Assembly: GCF_009720655.1 (NCBI RefSeq) | Contig: NZ_WNKS01000027.1 | Span: 1 to 36,665 of the forward strand | Direction of reading: 5' to 3' | DNA from: Rhodoblastus acidophilus | GTDB taxonomy: Bacteria; Pseudomonadota; Alphaproteobacteria; Rhizobiales; Beijerinckiaceae | Length of the DNA: 36,665 nt | Part shown: piece by piece, positions 16,590 to 24,646 of the stretch | Layout: the number at the start of each line of letters is the position of its first letter | How positions within the stretch are numbered: the first letter of the stretch is position 1 | Notes under the pieces: generated by a model | Database searches by the model: none | What the model was told of the DNA's origin: nothing | The model's input: only the letters and a program-made list of their open reading frames with translations | Translations under genes and position numbers: made by a program

Positions 16590-18791
16590 ATGCCTGAAGC
16601 TAAGCCTGCAAGCTCGGTCAATCCCTGGTTCGACTACATGCGCGACGCCTTCGAGCGGTCGGTGCTGTTTCTCGACGTCCTCCGCCAACGCGGCAACATT
16701 TACGAAGAGCAGACGAAGCGGATCGCGCCGCACGTCCTGACCTTCAAGGGGGAGCTCGTGTGCGACGGGCGGGAGCTGGAAAAACCCGTCAACTACGTTC
16801 TCGCGCGCATCACGCCTCCCGCGGGCGTCGCCATCGAACCGAACAAGCGCCCGTTCATCGTCTTCGATCCGCGCGCCGGGCACGGCCCGGGCATCGGCGG
16901 CATGAAACACGACAGCGAGATCGGCGTCGCCATGCGGGCGGGACACCCGTGCTATTTCGTCGGTTTTTTGCCGAATCCCATGCCGGGCCAGACGGTCGAG
17001 GACGTTTGTCGGGCGGAAGCGCATTTTGTGAAGATTGTTTCCGACCTGCACGCCGACGCCGACGGCAAGCCGGCGCTGATCGGCAATTGCCAGGCCGGTT
17101 GGCAGATCATGATCATGGCCGCGCTCTATCCTGAACTGGCGGGACCCATCGTGCTGGCGGGGACGCCCCTGTCCTACTGGGCCGGCGTGCGCGGCAAGAA
17201 TCCCATGCGCTATCTCGGCGGCATCATGGGCGGCAGTTGGATGACGTCTTTGGCCGGCGACCTCGGCGCGGGCAAATTCGACGGCGCGTCGCTGATCGCC
17301 AATTTCGAATCGAACAATCCGGCCAACACCTACTGGAGCAAGTCCTACAACGTCTACGCCAAGGTCGACACCGAGGCGGAGCGTTTCCTCAGCTTCGAGA
17401 AATGGTGGGGCGTGCCGGTCATCCTCAACGCGCAGGAGATGCAGTTCATTGTCGACGAATTGTTCGTCGGCAACAGGCTCACCGCCGGCAGGACAATCAT
17501 GAGCGACGGACAGCGCGTCGACCTGCGAAAAATCCGCTCCCCCATTGTCGTCTTCTGTTCGTTCGGCGACGACATCACGCCGCCACAGCAGGCGCTCGAC
17601 TGGGTGCTCGACCTCTACGAAAACGTCGAGCAGATCGTCCGGAACGGGCAGACCATCCTCTACTGCCTGCACCAGAGCATCGGGCATCTCGGCATCTTCG
17701 TCGCCGGTTCGGTCGCGAACAAGGAGCACGAGGAATTCGCGCTCAACATGAATATGATCGACGCCATGCCGCCCGGGCTCTACGAGGTGGTGCTGACGGA
17801 CATGGATGCGGACACGAGCCATCGGGAATTGGTGGCCGGCCGATATGTCGCGAAGATCGTCCCGCGCACGCTCGACGACATTCGCGCCCTCGGCTGCAAT
17901 GACGCGGACGACGAGCGCAAGTTCGAGGCGGTCGCGCGCGTCTCGGAAATCAACCAGGGTTTTTATCGGACTTTTGTCAGCCCGACCGTGAAGACGATGA
18001 TCACGCCGGAAACCGCCGCGTTCCTGCGCGACATTCATCCCAACCGCCTCGCCTTCAGCGGTTTTTCCGACACCAACCCGTTGATGGCGCCGGTCGCGAA
18101 ACTCGCGACCGACATCCGCGCCGAGGGCAATCGCCATCCCGTATCCCCCGACAATCCGTTCCTGGCCTGCGAGCGGGTCATGTCGTCGTGGATCGTGACG
18201 AGCCTTCAGGCGTTCGCCCAGGCGCGCGAGGCGTGGACGGAAACCTTGTTCCATTCGACCTACGGATCGCCCGGCCTTCAGGCCGCGGTCGGCCTGAATT
18301 CCGACCGCGCGCGGGTGGCGCGGCACGCTTACGGCGCGTTGGAGCGCGCCGAGACAGCGACCGAACTTGAAGCCGAAATGGGCCGTGGCGGGCTGCTGGA
18401 AGCGGGCTTGAGGGCTCTCATTTACGTCATGTGGGGCGCCGGGATCGACGAGAGGCAGTTCAACGCCATCGAGCAGATCCGCGCGGCGGCGCCGGAGAAC
18501 GAGCGCGTTTCCGGCTCGCAGCTCAAATCCATCGTGCGTCGCCAGTCGACGCTGCTGCGGGCGGACGCGGCGCGGGCGCTCGCCGCGATTCCGGCGATGA
18601 TCCCGGACGATCCCTCGCGTCGCCAAAAAGTCGTCTCGACCATCGAAAACGTGGTGAGCGCCAAGGGCGTCCTGGCGCCGGAGGCCGAGGGCCGGATCGA
18701 CGAAATCCGTCGTTTGTTCGGCGTCTCACGCAAGGCGGCTGGAGAGCTGGATCATGGAAGCGGTTCAAGCCCAAGGGCACGAAAAATATAA
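16590..18791 (+). CDS. DUF3141 protein, PhaC-like alpha/beta-hydrolase fold
   Basis: This 733-residue protein starts at ATG 16590 behind a GGGAGG site. N-terminal text (NPWFDYMRDAFERSVLFLDVLRQRG) resembles phasin/PhaC leaders. The alpha/beta core has a polyhydroxyalkanoate-synthase-like nucleophile box IGNCQAGW with Cys167 in the nucleophile place. Candidate acid Asp327/328 is in FCSFGDDITPP and candidate His366 in QSIGHLGIF, so a full Cys-Asp-His triad is present. The C-terminal third is helical and resembles TerB-like text (LRALIYVMWGAGIDERQFNAIEQI). The family function is not established; a role in polyester or acyl-CoA/acyl-ester metabolism fits its overlap with the phosphotransacetylase gene. 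It overlaps that gene by 38 bases, so the two are co-translated. Confidence 0.88.
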   Translation: MPEAKPASSVNPWFDYMRDAFERSVLFLDVLRQRGNIYEEQTKRIAPHVLTFKGELVCDGRELEKPVNYVLARITPPAGVAIEPNKRPFIVFDPRAGHGPGIGGMKHDSEIGVAMRAGHPCYFVGFLPNPMPGQTVEDVCRAEAHFVKIVSDLHADADGKPALIGNCQAGWQIMIMAALYPELAGPIVLAGTPLSYWAGVRGKNPMRYLGGIMGGSWMTSLAGDLGAGKFDGASLIANFESNNPANTYWSKSYNVYAKVDTEAERFLSFEKWWGVPVILNAQEMQFIVDELFVGNRLTAGRTIMSDGQRVDLRKIRSPIVVFCSFGDDITPPQQALDWVLDLYENVEQIVRNGQTILYCLHQSIGHLGIFVAGSVANKEHEEFALNMNMIDAMPPGLYEVVLTDMDADTSHRELVAGRYVAKIVPRTLDDIRALGCNDADDERKFEAVARVSEINQGFYRTFVSPTVKTMITPETAAFLRDIHPNRLAFSGFSDTNPLMAPVAKLATDIRAEGNRHPVSPDNPFLACERVMSSWIVTSLQAFAQAREAWTETLFHSTYGSPGLQAAVGLNSDRARVARHAYGALERAETATELEAEMGRGGLLEAGLRALIYVMWGAGIDERQFNAIEQIRAAAPENERVSGSQLKSIVRRQSTLLRADAARALAAIPAMIPDDPSRRQKVVSTIENVVSAKGVLAPEAEGRIDEIRRLFGVSRKAAGELDHGSGSSPRARKI

Positions 18792-19707
18792 GCAGCTCAT
18801 CGCGCGCGCGGTGAAGGCCGGCCCGGTGACGGTCGCCGTGGTCCATCCCTGCGACGCCGTTTCTCTGGAGGGCGCGGTCGAGGCCGCGCGCATGAAGCTG
18901 ATCCGCCCCATTCTCGTGGGACCCGAGGCCCGCATCCGGGACGTCGCGGCCAGCGCCGGTCTGGATATTTCCGGCTTTCCGATCGTCAACGCCGAGCACA
19001 GCCATGACTCCGCCGACAAGGCGGTGGCGGTCGTGCGCAGGGGCGAGGCGGAAGCGCTGATGAAGGGTAGCCTGCACACCGATGAACTGATGGGCGCGGT
19101 GGTGTCGCGCGCCGCCGGGCTGCGCACGGCGCGACGGATCAGCCATTGTTTTGTCATGGACGTGCCGGGCCATCCCCACCCGCTCATCATCACCGACGCG
19201 GCGGTGAATATCGCGCCGACGCTGGAGGAGAAGGTGGATATCGTCCAGAACGCCATTGATCTCGCGCTTGCGCTCGGCGCGGAGGAGCCGCGCGTCGCCA
19301 TCCTCTCGGCGATGGAGACGGTGAACCCAAAAGTGCCCTCGACCATCGACGCCGCCGCCCTGTGCAAGATGGCCGACCGTGGCCAGATCGTCGGCGGCGT
19401 GCTCGACGGGCCGCTAGCGCTCGACAATGCGATCAGCATGGAAGCGGCGAGCGTGAAGAAGATCGTGTCGCCGGTCGCCGGCCGCGCCAACATTCTGGTG
19501 GTGCCCGATCTCGAGGCTGGCAACATGCTGGCGAAAAGCCTGTCGTTCCTGGCGGGCGCCGACTGCGCGGGCATTGTGCTCGGCGCGCGCGTTCCCATCA
19601 TTCTGACCAGCCGCGCCGACTCGCTGGTGACGCGCTACGCCTCCTGCGCCGTGGCGGCGCTGGTCGCGGCGGCGCGGCGCGCCCGCGCCGCCGTCACGCC
19701 CGTATGA
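18754..19707 (+). CDS. pta: Phosphate acetyl/butyryltransferase
   Basis: This 317-residue PTA_PTB-family enzyme exchanges the CoA of an acyl-CoA for phosphate. ATG 18754 has GGAGAG upstream and lies inside the end of the DUF3141 gene. Typical text includes VVHPCDAVSLEGAVEAA, PILVGPEARI, ALMKGSLHTDELMGAVV, RRISHCFVMDVPG, ITDAAVNIAPTLEEK, AILSAMETVNPKVPSTIDA and VLDGPLALDNAIS, which match the short PtaII/Ptb branch. Whether acetyl-, butyryl- or another acyl-CoA is the substrate cannot be read by eye. The next gene would be acetate/butyrate kinase, and its ATG overlaps this stop as ATGA, but that gene is truncated. The symbol is used in the broad sense. Confidence 0.93.
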   Translation: MEAVQAQGHEKYKQLIARAVKAGPVTVAVVHPCDAVSLEGAVEAARMKLIRPILVGPEARIRDVAASAGLDISGFPIVNAEHSHDSADKAVAVVRRGEAEALMKGSLHTDELMGAVVSRAAGLRTARRISHCFVMDVPGHPHPLIITDAAVNIAPTLEEKVDIVQNAIDLALALGAEEPRVAILSAMETVNPKVPSTIDAAALCKMADRGQIVGGVLDGPLALDNAISMEAASVKKIVSPVAGRANILVVPDLEAGNMLAKSLSFLAGADCAGIVLGARVPIILTSRADSLVTRYASCAVAALVAAARRARAAVTPV

Positions 19708-19802
19708 TGACGAACATGTCGTGCGTCGCCGTCCTGAACGCCGGCTCCTCCAGCATCAAGTTGGCCGCTTGCGACGCCGTGTTCGAACCGGAATTGCAAC
19801 TG
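19704..19802 (+). pseudogene. ackA: Acetate kinase, 5' fragment only (ackA remnant)
   Basis: ATG 19704 overlaps the phosphotransacetylase stop. The first residues carry the acetate/propionate kinase phosphate motif VAVLNAGSSSIKLAACDA (usual form VLVLNAGSSSIKF). Similarity seems to end near residue 33 (FEPELQL, about base 19800). After that the frame runs without homology to a stop at 20144, because it crosses the antisense hydrolase remnant. A normal kinase has about 400 residues, so more than 90 percent is missing and it cannot be active. The break is most likely a deletion or island-insertion junction. Confidence 0.85.
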
Positions 19803-20023
19803 CGGCGCGTGGCCGAGGTCGGGAATCTCGATCAGGCTAGCGTTCGCGATCATGGCGGCGATCGTTTGCCCAAGACATCGAAAAGGCCGAGCTGGGTCTT
19901 GACCTCCGGCGTCGCCGCGTCGGCGCCAATCGCCGTAGCATCCATGTCGCCGATCATCAGCACCGTCGGAACTTTCAAGTTCGGAAACGCGCAGAAAACC
20001 GGCTGGCTGAAAATCATATCGGA
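19794..20023 (-). pseudogene. Alpha/beta hydrolase, frameshifted C-terminal remnant
   Basis: On the minus strand one frame reads DMIFSQPVFCAFPNLKVPTV and then LMIGDMDATAIGADAATPEV up to LGKR. The pattern continues one frame over as TIAAMIANASLIEIPDLGHAPQLQ. Together these form the acid (GDMD) and catalytic His (GHAP) end of a typical alpha/beta hydrolase. A single-base frameshift lies near 19862. The N-terminal two thirds, including the nucleophile elbow, are absent. The remnant abuts the truncated acetate kinase at about 19795-19802, so two broken genes meet tail to tail. Confidence 0.78.
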
Positions 20024-20115
20024 TCGGCATCGCGGACGCGCGCGTTTCGCCGGCGTGAACGGATGCGGATCGGCGGATTCAGCGCACCCCGACGCGGCCG
20101 AACGCGGCCGATTCT

Positions 20116-21279
20116 TCAAGTCTTCTCATCAACGCGACTCATGAACTCTTTGACCTTGTTCACGGCAAAGTCGACATCGACATCCCAACCCTCTTCACCC
20201 TTCTCATTTTCAAAAACCAGCAGCGAATAAGGCAAACCCAACAAATCAGCCAAAATGTGGTAGCTGCGATCCCAAAGCTCTCCTCTGTCGCCGGCGTATC
20301 GAGGGCGAAGCTCCAAAATGTGAGCGTTCTTTGGCGCGAACAACATATTCGTTAGCCCGGAGCCATGAGGGCTGACCAAAGCGGATGCGGAAGAAAACGC
20401 CTGCACCTGCTCTTGGAAAGACAAATCCGTCGCAATAAGCTTTGTGAATCCAAGGTCGCAAAGCGCGGAGGCCAGCGCGCCCTCGTTCCGCATGGACCGA
20501 GCCTTCGCATCTTCGCGTGACAGATAGATATACTTCTTCGGCATCGGCGCGACATGCTTCAGCGCCTTATCGGCAAACAACCGAAGAGCTGGCGCCGCAG
20601 CCGGATGAACCATCGTACGAGCCAAGAGATGCGTGGGGAAAACGGCGATCTCCAGTCTGTAAGCGGGTTCACGCAGGACTTTGAGCTTCGACGCGTCCTC
20701 TCCCGCAAGCGCCAAGCTATCCAGCTCGTATTTCGGCCCTCCGGGCACACAGACATAATCGACCACGTCGCGATCGATGCGGGGATCGTAAAGCGCGACC
20801 ATCGCCTCTGTAAACCAATGGGTATAAATATGATGCCACTTGGGATGAATGAGCAAATGAACACCAGACTGGAACTCCGCGTTTTCCATTTGCTTCGCTT
20901 GCCATCGATTGACTTGTCGCGGCTCTCCTCCTCGTAGCCAAATGCCCGACGCCGCGGCCTTGGTTGAATATTCCAATTCGTCACAAATGCCGTTATTTGG
21001 GAACACGAGTGTCGAGGAGAGCGGCAAGAATACGGCGTTCCTGACGACGACCAGATCAATCTCGGCAGCCCAATATTTCGCACCCGCAAGCGCGCAAGCG
21101 AGCTTGTGCGCGGCCTCCGTCGGTCCCGACGCGATCCGCGCGCGCTTCAGATCGACATCCGCGCCGGGATGCAAGCTCACGCGACAAGGGCCCCATCCGG
21201 CGCGCACGGCGGCAACAGCCGTTTTCAACGACTCAAGTTGGCGAATGCCACGCCAATGGACCCGATTCGCGATGAACAT
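20116..21279 (-). CDS. Glycosyltransferase family 61 protein (DUF563, capsular polysaccharide type)
   Basis: This 387-residue protein has the GT61/DUF563 signature in its second half: KYIYLSREDAKARSMRNEGAL, then ALVSPHGSGLTNMLFAPKNA with His305, and HILELRP. The middle part (HPKWHHIYTHWFTEAMVALYD) matches the conserved His/Trp region of these enzymes. No signal peptide is seen. Members transfer sugars (for example xylose or GlcNAc) to polysaccharides or proteins; donor and acceptor are unknown here. It is the last gene of the leftward glycan cluster and ends next to the hydrolase remnant. Base composition is lower in GC than regions to either side, a sign of transfer. Confidence 0.85.
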   Translation of the reverse strand: MFIANRVHWRGIRQLESLKTAVAAVRAGWGPCRVSLHPGADVDLKRARIASGPTEAAHKLACALAGAKYWAAEIDLVVVRNAVFLPLSSTLVFPNNGICDELEYSTKAAASGIWLRGGEPRQVNRWQAKQMENAEFQSGVHLLIHPKWHHIYTHWFTEAMVALYDPRIDRDVVDYVCVPGGPKYELDSLALAGEDASKLKVLREPAYRLEIAVFPTHLLARTMVHPAAAPALRLFADKALKHVAPMPKKYIYLSREDAKARSMRNEGALASALCDLGFTKLIATDLSFQEQVQAFSSASALVSPHGSGLTNMLFAPKNAHILELRPRYAGDRGELWDRSYHILADLLGLPYSLLVFENEKGEEGWDVDVDFAVNKVKEFMSRVDEKT

Positions 21280-21341
21280 ATCGCACCTTCAACTGTCTTG
21301 AACCCATAGCGCCTTGGGCGCGAGCAGGGACGTCAAGACGC

Positions 21342-23039
21342 TCACTGCATACGCTCCAGGCGCGCGCCATTTGTCTGGTAAACGGCCGACCATCTGATCC
21401 TGCGCCCAGCAATGCCGCGAGCCCGAAATACGACGGCATTCAGTTCAGGCATGACAATGAGCTCCGGATCAGCCACCGCATCCCAGACAAGAGAGCGAGC
21501 AATCCTCGGTTTCGCCATCAACTCGGCGACTCCGCCCGCCAGACGCTTCGTTTGCCAGAAAGCGTCCCACTGCGCCGTCTGCCCCGTAACGATATCGATC
21601 GCGGTGATCTTTCCCGAATGCAAGGCGGTGGAGGACGCGAGAATGCCGACTGTGTTCAGCGCGGTTGGCTTGTGGCCGTCGAGCGTCAATACGATTGCTT
21701 CGCCGCTCCTGGATAATCCGAAGGTCTGCGTCGTGCGCCCGTTGTTGAGCGGTTCCGGAAGCCCAACGATGCTGATGTCGGCGGCTCCAACCGCATCGTC
21801 ACTTTGGCGAACATAATTGATCGTGGGAATGTCGGAGATCACAGGCGACTGTATGACGTTCTTTTCCGCGTATTTGCCAAGTTGAAATCCAATGACGTCG
21901 GCGGTTTCCTGGCGATGAAAAAAAAGACGCCCGCCGAACCAGGAATTGCCGCCGCTGTCGAACCTGACGCCAATGCTTGTCGCGCCGTCGACCTCACAAT
22001 TCATGAAGGAGGCGGAACCCGTGGCCCAGAAGCCCGTCCGCGCCGGGCCGAATACATGAACTCCGGTGTAGAAATTGCCGCCAAATGTCGTGTCGCGCAC
22101 ATTTGCTTCGACGACCCCGGCCAGGACGACGTCCGTAAAGTGGCTGTCGGTGCCATTGACGAGCAGATTGAACATCGGTCGCCGCGAGCGACCAAACATG
22201 CCGGCGTCCACAGTCAGGAACGCCCCCTCGACTTCGACGCCCTGACTGCGTCTGTTGCCGTCCCCCACCCGAATTTCGGCGATCAGCGCATTGGAAAACA
22301 CGTTCCGCCCACTGATTCGCCCGCCAATGCCCGCCAACAAGTCGATCGCGTAGTCAGCGATCCCGTAGCCGTCAATGGACAGGTTCTCATAGGACGCCTG
22401 TGTGTGCCAAACGCCAGCTTCCCGAAAAACGGCTTCCATCGGCGCCAAAGCCACAATGCGCGTCGCTCCTCCTCCCTGCCCTGCAATGCTGATGTGCCGC
22501 TCTCCCAGGGCCCTTCCGATCGCGGGAAGCACGATTGGAGCCGCGACGCCACAAACGCCGGCTGGAAACACCAGCTGGCCGCCGGCCTTCAACCCTCCAA
22601 TCGCCGCCATGACCGCGGCCGACTCATCGTGCCCGTAGGCCACAACGCCGGTCTCGTTCACCACCGCAGCCGACGCGCGGTCCGCGAGCTCCACCGTCCT
22701 GGCGTTGATCACGCGTTTGATGGCGCTGCTCAACGGCGCGCCGTCCTGCCCGATCTTGGACACGACGATGAGTTTTCCGGCGTCGGACTCTGTGAAGGAA
22801 GGCGCGGCAATGCCGGAAAAACTGACGATCGGATCGCCAACTTGGCTCTGAATGAACAGATGGGCGTCCGAACTATCTCTTCGCTCGGTGACATCGCAGC
22901 GCAGTTGAAAAGCAGCCGAATCTAAGCTGGATTGAACGTTGCTGCCGATCCAGTGTTCCAGAGCGACGAGAGGTTTCACAGGAACCAGAAGCAACAAAAC
23001 AACCGCCGCAGCGACGTAAAGCAGTCGCGATCTCCTCAT
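21342..23039 (-). CDS. Exported or anchored beta-helix-like protein, 565 residues
   Basis: The protein starts MRRSRLLYVAAAVVLLLLVP, a strong signal peptide or N-terminal anchor. The body is rich in short beta-strand turns with G, N, D and V and contains text typical of pectate-lyase-like right-handed beta helices (SIAGQGGGATRIVAL, ASYENLSIDGYGIADYAID, NLLVNGTDSHFTDVVLAGV, NCEVDGATSIGVRFDSGGNSWFGG). It begins with a segment resembling the phage tailspike/pectate lyase_3 leader (FSGIAAPSFTESDAGKLIVV). A polysaccharide lyase, hydrolase or epimerase, or a structural glycan-binding protein, is likely; catalytic residues cannot be assigned. The ATG overlaps the stop of the upstream sulfotransferase-like gene by 4 bases, so the two are co-translated. 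Confidence 0.75.
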   Translation of the reverse strand: MRRSRLLYVAAAVVLLLLVPVKPLVALEHWIGSNVQSSLDSAAFQLRCDVTERRDSSDAHLFIQSQVGDPIVSFSGIAAPSFTESDAGKLIVVSKIGQDGAPLSSAIKRVINARTVELADRASAAVVNETGVVAYGHDESAAVMAAIGGLKAGGQLVFPAGVCGVAAPIVLPAIGRALGERHISIAGQGGGATRIVALAPMEAVFREAGVWHTQASYENLSIDGYGIADYAIDLLAGIGGRISGRNVFSNALIAEIRVGDGNRRSQGVEVEGAFLTVDAGMFGRSRRPMFNLLVNGTDSHFTDVVLAGVVEANVRDTTFGGNFYTGVHVFGPARTGFWATGSASFMNCEVDGATSIGVRFDSGGNSWFGGRLFFHRQETADVIGFQLGKYAEKNVIQSPVISDIPTINYVRQSDDAVGAADISIVGLPEPLNNGRTTQTFGLSRSGEAIVLTLDGHKPTALNTVGILASSTALHSGKITAIDIVTGQTAQWDAFWQTKRLAGGVAELMAKPRIARSLVWDAVADPELIVMPELNAVVFRARGIAGRRIRWSAVYQTNGARLERMQ

Positions 23040-23827
23040 GTAAAGAAATCTCGAATCTCGTCATAATTCTCAACAATGGTCTCGTAAGGAGGCGTCGTCT
23101 TGATGAATCCAGGCTTAAATTTGAAAGAACCATCGAAACCAATGAATTTCATGGTTTCATCCATGACCGACATAGAATTCTGGTCGACAATGTCGCTGTA
23201 CTTTATCTCTTTAACGTGACAATCGCGGAGCCAGCCGCGCGCGAGCGTAATGACCTGCTGCAATTTCTCTGCCCTTGCCTTAAAGGCAGGCACGTTCACG
23301 CGAATTGACTTGTGTACGAGTTCGCCGGGATCGCTGGCGCGCCACACGCCGGTCTGATGCGCATATATTTCGGAAAGGACCGTTTCGTAGACATTCTCGC
23401 GAACCAGATGAATGATAGGAATCTTGTTTTCGCGCGCATATTGGAGCAGAAACGGGACTGAGAGCCAATCCCACCAAAAATAGTTGAACGTATGGATATG
23501 TGAATACTTGATGTCGCACAAAAACAGCGACTTTCCTTTTTCTTCAGCTTGACGCTTCAAGGTCGCGAAGAACCCATCAATCAATTCGCGCATCGTTCCA
23601 ATCGTCGGATACATAAGACGGCGATTGGCCGTGGCGGCATTGTGGCGGTAACAGTAATAGGAGCTCGGGTCGCCCATATGCGCGCTATCGGCCGCAGCGT
23701 TGCAGACCTCTCCGGGCGCCAACACCAATTTCGTGCTCGCGATCAAGGAACGAAGCAGGTGAGTGCCTGATCTCTCATTCGCAATCAGCAATGCAATACC
23801 TGCAGAATTTGATTCTTGCGGTTCCAA
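23036..23827 (-). CDS. Sulfotransferase-like protein
   Basis: This 263-residue protein has the PAPS 5'-phosphosulfate loop pattern near the N terminus: LLIANERSGTHLLRSLI (residues 13-29). Further on IPIIHLVRENVYETVLSEIYA matches the 3'-phosphate-binding LxRxNxxxxxxS region, as in Stf0-type and nodH-like sulfotransferases. It probably transfers sulfate from PAPS to a surface glycan or lipid; the acceptor is unknown. No membrane segment is seen. ATG 23827 is in a relatively AT-rich stretch and the gene is coupled to the beta-helix gene downstream. Cysteine/sulfate activation genes are not in the window. Confidence 0.8.
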   Translation of the reverse strand: MEPQESNSAGIALLIANERSGTHLLRSLIASTKLVLAPGEVCNAAADSAHMGDPSSYYCYRHNAATANRRLMYPTIGTMRELIDGFFATLKRQAEEKGKSLFLCDIKYSHIHTFNYFWWDWLSVPFLLQYARENKIPIIHLVRENVYETVLSEIYAHQTGVWRASDPGELVHKSIRVNVPAFKARAEKLQQVITLARGWLRDCHVKEIKYSDIVDQNSMSVMDETMKFIGFDGSFKFKPGFIKTTPPYETIVENYDEIRDFFT

Positions 23828-23925
23828 TTATTGCTCCTGCATAAGGTGGTTCTGCGCGGAAGGAATGATAAAGCCGTGCGGGCGATGCATGATCACGGGC
23901 TTTTTGTACACTTCGTTTCTCCCGC

Positions 23926-24606
23926 CTAAAGCGTCGCCATATCAGCGGATATCGGAGTGGCGCGGTCGACAAATGACACATGATGGTCACGGCTCAATCG
24001 CACATCCAAACCGCGTAGCACGGAATCCCAACATTCGGGATCGCACTTCCATCCAAAGGCGTCCGTTTCGCGAGGCCCCCGGACGATCGCGAGCGTCCAG
24101 AGCGCATCCGGGAACAGGCGAGCGAGTTGCGCAGAAATCGCTGCGTGGTCCTGCGAACTTATGTCACCGCCGAAATCGTCGGGTTCACGGGCAAACAGGA
24201 TCCGACTGTTGGGGTCGTTCAGGCCGAGAAACCGCTCGACAAGATGCGTGGTCCGACGCTTGGGCCCATCGACGTGATCGTAGAAATTCGAGACGATCGG
24301 GCGCCCAGGAAGCTCGCCGGCGTGCGGGAATTCGTGCGGGAACCGGATTTGCAGGTCCCTGTGGCGTACGGTTTTGCCCTCCTTCGTCCGTTCCAACCCG
24401 TCCTGGGCGTAGAGTGTTTCGACGCCGACAGAGCAAGCGAGCGCTTTGATCAAGCCGTTGACCGGCGTAATCCACCAGTCGAACGGAAAGGCCATGGCGA
24501 AATCGAAGTAACGCCGCAAATTATAGGCCAAGGCGCAGCGCGGCCCCAAACTGACGATATGCGTTAATTCTTTCTGCCTCAACTGATCAAGACTGACCTC
24601 TGTCAA
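23926..24606 (-). CDS. DUF1796 family protein (putative papain-like cysteine peptidase)
   Basis: This 226-residue protein opens with HIVSLGPRCALAYNLRRYFDFAMAFPFDWWITP written here in two adjoining parts: SLGPRCALAYNLRRY and AMAFPFDWWITP. That is the DUF1796 signature (SLGxxC...PFDW), a family proposed to be a cysteine peptidase, with Cys in SLGPRC as candidate nucleophile. Later RFPHEF and VSNFYDHVDGPKRR supply the conserved Phe/His, and ILFAREP marks the core. Such proteins are common in glycan clusters, where they may be transferases rather than peptidases. The start is TTG 24606 with GGGAGAG upstream. The true biochemical role is unknown. Confidence 0.78.
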   Translation of the reverse strand: MTEVSLDQLRQKELTHIVSLGPRCALAYNLRRYFDFAMAFPFDWWITPVNGLIKALACSVGVETLYAQDGLERTKEGKTVRHRDLQIRFPHEFPHAGELPGRPIVSNFYDHVDGPKRRTTHLVERFLGLNDPNSRILFAREPDDFGGDISSQDHAAISAQLARLFPDALWTLAIVRGPRETDAFGWKCDPECWDSVLRGLDVRLSRDHHVSFVDRATPISADMATL

Positions 24607-24646
24607 CCGAGTCTCTCCCGGGGTTCGCTGTTCGCCGCGCGCAGGA

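Noticed and set aside
16413-18626. 737-codon frame opposite the DUF3141 gene
   Set aside because: Antisense shadow; the plus strand has a strong ribosome site and PhaC-like motifs.
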